From an uncultured Varibaculum sp. (lineage in GTDB: Bacteria; Actinomycetota; Actinomycetes; Actinomycetales; Actinomycetaceae): a stretch of DNA of 20,498 bases. The stretch spans positions 1-20,498 of the forward strand of contig CAMYAU010000013.1 of the NCBI GenBank assembly GCA_947253735.1. Reading direction: 5' to 3'. A program made the position numbers and the translations under genes. Below, piece after piece: positions 16,375 through 20,498 of the stretch. The stretch's first letter is position 1. Each line of letters opens with the position of its first letter. The notes beneath the pieces are model-generated. The model made no database searches. It was given only the letters and a program-made list of their open reading frames with translations, and was not told the DNA's origin.

Positions 16375-17211
16375 CTAGTCTATGGTTTCCTTTTTCCCAG
16401 CAGGACCGGCCCAAATCGCGGTTCGTACCAGCTCTCGTACCTCTTCGTCGGGAGGCATCGCTGCTCCCCGCTGCAGGTATACAAAGTACTCTACGTTTCC
16501 TGCCGGTCCGGGTAACGGTGAGGCCGCCACCTGTTTTAATCCTAACCCGTTTTCTTGGGCAGCCGCGATCACGCCCAGCACCGTGTGGAAATGATCTTGG
16601 GGGTCGCGAACCACTCCCCCCGACCCCAAAGATTCCCGCCCAATCTCGAATTGAGGTTTAACCATCAGCAAATATTCTGCGTCAAGTGTAGAAGCCCGCA
16701 CCAGAGCAGGTATCACTAGTTTCAGGGAGATGAATGACAAATCCCCCACTATCAATTGGGCGGGTTCGCCAATTTCTTGCGGATTTAGATACCGAATGTT
16801 AGTACGATCGTGAACTTCCACCCGCGGGTCTTGTTGTAGACTCCAGCGCAGCTGGCCATATCCCACGTCTACCGCGATTACACTTTTGGCTCCTCGGCGC
16901 AGTAAAACATCGGTGAAACCACCGGTAGAAGCCCCGGCATCCAGGCAACGTTTACCTTTGATCTGCGGGGCGGCCTCTCCCAGGATGTCCAGGGCACCAG
17001 CCAGTTTATACCCGCCGCGAGAAGCGTATTCCACGTCTGGAGTTTCGGCTACCACCACCGCTTGGGCGGGATCAATCTGGGAGGCTGGCTTCGGCATTAC
17101 CCTTCCATCAACACTTACTCTGCCAGCTGTGATCAAGCGAGCCGCGTGTGCTCGGGAAGTGGCTAAATGCCGACGCACCAGTTCCCTATCGAGTCGCCGC
17201 AGCCTCCCCAT
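16375..17211 (-). CDS. tlyA: TlyA family rRNA (cytidine-2'-O)-methyltransferase
   Basis: A 278-residue protein with an N-terminal S4 RNA-binding domain (about 5-60) joined to an FtsJ/RrmJ-like methyltransferase. The SAM-binding motif is LDAGASTGGFT (90-100). The KDKE catalytic tetrad is visible as Lys69, Asp157, Lys185 and Glu241, close to the numbering in M. tuberculosis TlyA. That enzyme 2'-O-methylates 16S C1409 and 23S C1920, and its loss gives capreomycin resistance. The Arg-rich extended start (MGRLRRLDRELVRR) resembles the dual-specificity type II enzymes. Older 'haemolysin' labels for the family are misleading. The ATG at 17209-17211 begins two bases after the small upstream gene ends. 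Confidence 0.93.
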   Translation of the reverse strand: MGRLRRLDRELVRRHLATSRAHAARLITAGRVSVDGRVMPKPASQIDPAQAVVVAETPDVEYASRGGYKLAGALDILGEAAPQIKGKRCLDAGASTGGFTDVLLRRGAKSVIAVDVGYGQLRWSLQQDPRVEVHDRTNIRYLNPQEIGEPAQLIVGDLSFISLKLVIPALVRASTLDAEYLLMVKPQFEIGRESLGSGGVVRDPQDHFHTVLGVIAAAQENGLGLKQVAASPLPGPAGNVEYFVYLQRGAAMPPDEEVRELVRTAIWAGPAGKKETID

Positions 17212-17213
17212 AA

Positions 17214-17417
17214 CTATTTTCTTTCTACCTGTGCGTTCAGAGAGTCCAAAGCGGAAGACAGTTTGCTTGCCACTATTTCTAGCTCGCTTAAGGTAACCTG
17301 CGGATAAATACTGGTATCCTCGTTCGGCCAGCTGTCCATTAGTTGGTCAATATCAGATTTGCGGGCCGCCAGCTCCAGGTCCTCTGACGAGTTCGAAATG
17401 TTACTCTCCGTGCTCAC
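17214..17417 (-). CDS. Small conserved-position protein between HAD and tlyA genes
   Basis: A small acidic protein of 67 residues from GTG at 17415-17417, which has a GTGAGG site 6 bases upstream. A longer frame from GTG at 17427-17429 (71 residues) lacks a good site. The C-terminal half (VTLSELEIVASKLSSALDSLNAQVERK) looks like an amphipathic helix, possibly a coiled coil. I do not recognise a domain. In M. tuberculosis a similarly small gene (Rv1693, recall) lies at this position between the HAD phosphatase and tlyA genes, which argues that it is real. It overlaps the end of the fusion gene and ends two bases before tlyA, so it could serve translational coupling. Function is unknown. Confidence 0.65.
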   Translation of the reverse strand: MSTESNISNSSEDLELAARKSDIDQLMDSWPNEDTSIYPQVTLSELEIVASKLSSALDSLNAQVERK

Positions 17418-20040
17418 CGTCAACCTCACCGGGAAGGAGTAGCTCTAGCTGCAGGTCTTCCTCGTCCGCTTCTTCCTCACTGCTATCTACCTCTGCTGCC
17501 TCAGTTATTTCCGCAGCTTCCTCCACAATCAGTGCTGGTTCATTCGAGGAGGTAGTCTCTTTTGATTCTTCCGGTATGAGCTTTTCTGCTATCTCTTTCT
17601 GCGGAGATTCTTCGGTTTGCGGGGACAGGGAATCTAAATTTTCTGCGACTGCTTCACTGGAAGATTCCGGATTCTCCTCTACCGGGGCTTCGCCCTCCTC
17701 CAAAGATTCCGATTCTGGAGTTTCGATCTCGCGCACTACCTCGATATCGGGTAGATGGACAAACACTCCCTGGTCACGCGCATCCCATACGGCGGCCACT
17801 AATGCCCGATAGTCCTCCAAGCTGAGGACGGCGCCGTTGTCAACCGGTTCATCTTCGCGCAAGACTCGCCCATCTTCAGCCACCATAAAAGCGGCAGATT
17901 CTCCGCTGGTCCAGGCACCGGTGGGTTGGTGTACCGGTCCGGGATGCACGCGATTTAGATCAGTAAGATCCAAGCCTAGATAGGAGGGACGCCGTTCTGG
18001 GTAGGCTAATGCCACGGCTTTGGCATCAGACACCCCGGTAAGCACATGGAAACTGAGCATATCGGCAGCAACGGCTCCCGCAATATCGGTATCGAGCCGA
18101 TCTCCCACCACCAATGGTTTACTGGCGCCTGCATGGGATGCCGCTTTCCGATATATCCCCGCAAAAGGTTTCCCTCCAGCGAACGGCTTTTGTCCCGTAG
18201 CGTGTTCTACTGCAGCTACCAGAGAACCGTTACCCAGAGCGAAACCATGCTCGGTGGGCAAAGTAGCATCCAAATTGGTAGCCATAAATAGAGCTCCAGC
18301 GTTAATCGCATAGGCGGCTTCGGAAAGCTGCTCCCAGCCCACCTCAGCTCCATAGCCTTGGATTACCGCCGCCGGCTGTTCGCTGGCTCTGCTGACTACC
18401 TCAAACCCGGCTTCTGCAACCGTATCGCGCAGTGCTTGCGTCCCGATCACCAACACTTTGGAGGCTGGCTCAATTTTCTGGGTGAGGATTTCTACCGCAT
18501 CCATAGCGGCCGTCATAATCTCTTCCGGCGCGGCAGCAATCTGATGTCCTTTTAGTTTTTCTGCCACCTGCTGCGGGGTACGCGAGGCATTATTGGTTAC
18601 GAACTGGAACTTTATGCCCGCTTCGCGCGCCGCCGCTAAACCGGCCGCCGCATTAGGAATATCGCGGGTGCCAGCGTAGCAAACTCCATCTAGATCGATA
18701 AGCAGCACATCAGCAGTCTCCACTAGAGGTTTGCGACTCCCATGTAGGTCAGAGGGCACATAGGGGTTATCAGCTTCCAGCACCTCTTCCAGATCTACAA
18801 TCGCTACTGTATCGGGAACTTCGGGGGTTTCTTCCTCCACTTTCTCGGCTTCTTCTTCTCTGCCAAGGTCACGCAACAAATCAGCTTTGTAGGAAAGCAT
18901 CCGGGCTAATAGCACCGGCTCTTCCAACTGGTGATTTTCTAAAAATTGATTTAGTAGCAGTAGGGCCGCATCGGAATCACCCAAATCATGACGAGCTCCC
19001 GCCTGTACTATCACCAGTTCTACCAGCTCAGACAAATCATAGGTTGAAGTGTCGGTTTCGCTAATAATCTCTAAAGCTTTTTCAGGCTTACCCAATCCAC
19101 GTTCACAGTCAGCTTCAATCGCCCGTAAACTGTCAGTTCCAGTCAAACGACGCGCCGCCCGTACTTCTCGCAGCGCTTCGCTATATTTCCCGCTGGCATA
19201 GGCGGCAAGTGCACAGGCTTCTCGAACAACTCCAATCCGACCTGCGCGGCTAACTGCCGCCTTGGCGTGCAAATAGGCTTCTTCCGCATCGACATCTAGC
19301 AGAGACCCCGCCATTACCAAATGGCGTGCCACTTTTTCGGCATTATCGGGATCTAGCGAGGATAGCGCAGCCCGTGATTCTCTATCTAGATCAGAGGCTT
19401 TTACTGCGGGAGGAATTTGAGGCTCGTTATCGTGGCGCCACTCTTTGGCCCGGTAGCGAGAATCGCGTACCCCAAAAGAATGCTTTCCAGAGCGCGGTGC
19501 TTGTGCTTCCCGCTCGCGGCGTTCATCCCGCCAATCATCTCTGCGATTATCGCGGCGGTTATCGCGATCAAAGCGCTTGCCACCCCGGTTGAAACCTCGG
19601 CGGGAACCGGTCTCATTTTGCTCTCCCCGGCGATAGGAGGAACGCCCCGGACGCTCTGAGAACCCGCGAGATTCCCCGCGGTCATCACGATAATTGCGGC
19701 GTCCTCCCCGATAATCTTCGCGATCTGCCCGGTAGGAACCACCACGATCATTTCGATCGTAACGAGAGTTATCACCGCGACGATCGCCGCGATCTTTACG
19801 GAAGTTACCGCCACGGCGATCCTGCCATTTGCCTCCCCTGCGATTATCCTTCCGGTAGCCACCTTCCCGGTATCCACCCTCGGATTTGCTACTGCGGTAA
19901 CCGTCCCGATCGCCTTGCCGCTGGCCGGAAGAATCTGAGTAGTTGCTTTGCTTACCGGAGCCTTCCCGGCCGGTTGACTGCGAGCGCCGCTTGCGCCATT
20001 GAGGTTCGCGTCCGCCACCTTGCTGATTAAAATTGCTCAA
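17401..20040 (-). CDS. Fusion protein: Arg/Gly-rich tail, TPR-like region, HAD-IIA phosphatase, acidic tail
   Basis: An 879-residue protein in four parts. Residues 1-200 are low-complexity, dense in RGG, RDR and YR elements, as in RNA-binding tails. Residues about 215-400 are helical with TPR-like repeats (pattern YASGKYSEALREVRAARRL). Residues about 440-690 are a HAD-IIA (NagD-type) phosphatase: DLDG (Asp449, Asp451), FVTNNAS (480-486), Lys624 in GGKPF and GDRLDTD (646-652). Residues about 770-879 are a Glu-rich acidic tail. The HAD part corresponds in position to mycobacterial Rv1692, described as a glycerol-3-phosphate phosphatase, and the TPR part to Rv1691 (recall). Substrate here is unproven. 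The start is TTG at 20038-20040 with AAGGA 7 bases upstream. As first gene of the block it may be the target of leader regulation. Confidence 0.85.
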   Translation of the reverse strand: MSNFNQQGGGREPQWRKRRSQSTGREGSGKQSNYSDSSGQRQGDRDGYRSSKSEGGYREGGYRKDNRRGGKWQDRRGGNFRKDRGDRRGDNSRYDRNDRGGSYRADREDYRGGRRNYRDDRGESRGFSERPGRSSYRRGEQNETGSRRGFNRGGKRFDRDNRRDNRRDDWRDERREREAQAPRSGKHSFGVRDSRYRAKEWRHDNEPQIPPAVKASDLDRESRAALSSLDPDNAEKVARHLVMAGSLLDVDAEEAYLHAKAAVSRAGRIGVVREACALAAYASGKYSEALREVRAARRLTGTDSLRAIEADCERGLGKPEKALEIISETDTSTYDLSELVELVIVQAGARHDLGDSDAALLLLNQFLENHQLEEPVLLARMLSYKADLLRDLGREEEAEKVEEETPEVPDTVAIVDLEEVLEADNPYVPSDLHGSRKPLVETADVLLIDLDGVCYAGTRDIPNAAAGLAAAREAGIKFQFVTNNASRTPQQVAEKLKGHQIAAAPEEIMTAAMDAVEILTQKIEPASKVLVIGTQALRDTVAEAGFEVVSRASEQPAAVIQGYGAEVGWEQLSEAAYAINAGALFMATNLDATLPTEHGFALGNGSLVAAVEHATGQKPFAGGKPFAGIYRKAASHAGASKPLVVGDRLDTDIAGAVAADMLSFHVLTGVSDAKAVALAYPERRPSYLGLDLTDLNRVHPGPVHQPTGAWTSGESAAFMVAEDGRVLREDEPVDNGAVLSLEDYRALVAAVWDARDQGVFVHLPDIEVVREIETPESESLEEGEAPVEENPESSSEAVAENLDSLSPQTEESPQKEIAEKLIPEESKETTSSNEPALIVEEAAEITEAAEVDSSEEEADEEDLQLELLLPGEVDGEHGE

Positions 20041-20205
20041 CTCTAGATCCTTATCTTTTACTATTGCCAGTCGACTACCTTTCTATTCTAAGCGTAAAGG
20101 CCATCGTGAAGCTGCTTGAAAAGGTTGTCTATCCTCACTATTTCTTCTAACTGGGTTCTTGAAACTTCCCGGAGGGGCTGAAAACGGCTGATCAATATTC
20201 CCCAT
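20041..20205 (-). promoter_or_regulatory. Leader/promoter region of the long operon
   Basis: Together with the hairpin to its right, this is the longest gene-free stretch in the window (234 bases). On the minus strand TAGAAT (20085-20090, five of six of the -10 consensus) lies about 45 bases before the TTG start, but no good -35 hexamer sits at normal spacing. The ribosome binding site AAGGA is 7 bases before the start. No riboswitch or RNA gene is recognised. A promoter is expected here on layout grounds, but its exact place is uncertain. Confidence 0.3.
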
Positions 20206-20262
20206 AATAGTTCTGGCTGGGAGGATAGCACCATAGCCGTCCTCACCAGCCAGAAAACTATT
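20206..20262 (-). terminator. Strong imperfect hairpin after the right-edge gene
   Basis: On the minus strand AATAGTT plus CTGGCTGG, split by a two-base bulge, pairs with CCAGCCAG plus AACTATT. A further five base pairs (GAGGA-type arm with a one-base bulge) extend inward to a 14-base loop (20226-20239). The structure starts 12 bases after the stop codon of the right-edge gene, the usual place for a terminator. The sequence after the stem (ATGGGG) has no U-tract, so termination is plausible but not canonical. An attenuator or processing site ahead of the long operon is an alternative. Confidence 0.5.
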
Positions 20263-20274
20263 TAGAGATTTCCC

Positions 20275-20498
20275 TTAGTGTTCCCCTCCAAAGAAGAGTG
20301 ACCAGGGCATATCTAGCGGTGCGTCCTCAGCTACTACCGAGTAAAGATAGCGACACAGAGGGAAGTCTTCCTCTTTGATTACTCCCCGTTCGGTCAGCGG
20401 TTTGAGTGCAGCCCCGATTACCTGAATCGCGGCTACCCCTTCTAGAGTTACCCCTTTCATTAGGGAATCGCGTACTTCGGAGAAGGGCACTCCCGAGC
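20275..20498 (-). CDS. C-terminal part of an unrecognised protein (runs off the window)
   Basis: The frame is open to the right edge, so the gene is partial at its 5' end; at least 73 residues are visible. A GTG at 20488-20490 could act as a start, but the frame continues upstream of it with no stop and no ribosome binding site can be assessed. The visible part is mixed alpha/acidic, contains LTERGVIKEEDFPLCRYL, and ends in DMPWSLFFGGEH. I do not recognise a family. It is a real coding end judging by codon pattern and the strong hairpin just after its TAA. No function is assigned. Confidence 0.55.
   Translation of the reverse strand, partial: SGVPFSEVRDSLMKGVTLEGVAAIQVIGAALKPLTERGVIKEEDFPLCRYLYSVVAEDAPLDMPWSLFFGGEH

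Noticed and set aside
16375..17211. Haemolysin annotation for tlyA
   Set aside because: The S4 plus FtsJ architecture with an intact KDKE tetrad indicates an rRNA methyltransferase.
19401..20018. A 205-codon minus-strand frame rich in Ala, Val and Ile overlapping the Arg/Gly-rich tail
   Set aside because: It is the shifted frame of a repetitive CG-rich tract. The RGG frame continues into clear TPR and HAD domains, while this one shows no domain.

Overview
The window reads as chromosomal DNA of an actinobacterium of intermediate GC. An Actinomycetaceae-type host (Mobiluncus/Varibaculum-like) is my best guess, from gene content and order only. Every supported gene lies on the minus strand, so transcription runs from right (20498) to left (1). 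Genes are packed tightly, mostly with overlaps or gaps under 60 bases. No rRNA, tRNA, CRISPR, insertion sequence or phage gene is visible.

Right edge (20275-20498): the 3' end of an unrecognised gene, followed by a strong imperfect hairpin (20206-20262) and a gene-poor leader (20041-20274).

Block 1 (8406-20040) looks like one long operon. In transcription order it holds: a large fusion protein (Arg/Gly-rich N-terminus, TPR-like region, HAD-IIA phosphatase, acidic tail); a small unknown protein; the rRNA methyltransferase TlyA; NAD kinase; RecN; the cell-separation pair SteA/SteB; a divergent MraY/WecA-like membrane protein; a MurJ/MviN-like flippase; and a Nudix ADP-ribose pyrophosphatase. 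The order parallels, from memory, the Mycobacterium tuberculosis Rv1691-Rv1700 neighbourhood. Two differences stand out. The TPR and HAD genes are fused and extended here. An MraY-like plus MurJ-like pair sits between SteB and the Nudix gene, where mycobacteria have pyrG. This envelope submodule (SteA, SteB, MraY-like, MurJ-like) is the best candidate for an under-described system.

Block 2 (1432-8216) is a complete actinobacterial SUF iron-sulfur assembly operon: sufR, sufB, sufD, a Rieske-type ferredoxin, sufC, sufS, sufU, sufT. SufR carries four cysteines in a cluster-binding arrangement. A candidate promoter overlapped by an inverted repeat lies upstream of it and fits Fe-S-responsive autoregulation. 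SufT has an unusual roughly 85-residue N-terminal extension with a histidine cluster.

Block 3 (1-1388): an arginine deiminase gene, arcA, follows sufT by 43 bases and may be co-transcribed. No other arginine deiminase pathway gene is in view. Downstream lie a perfect 13-bp inverted repeat and three tandem 10-bp units at the very edge.
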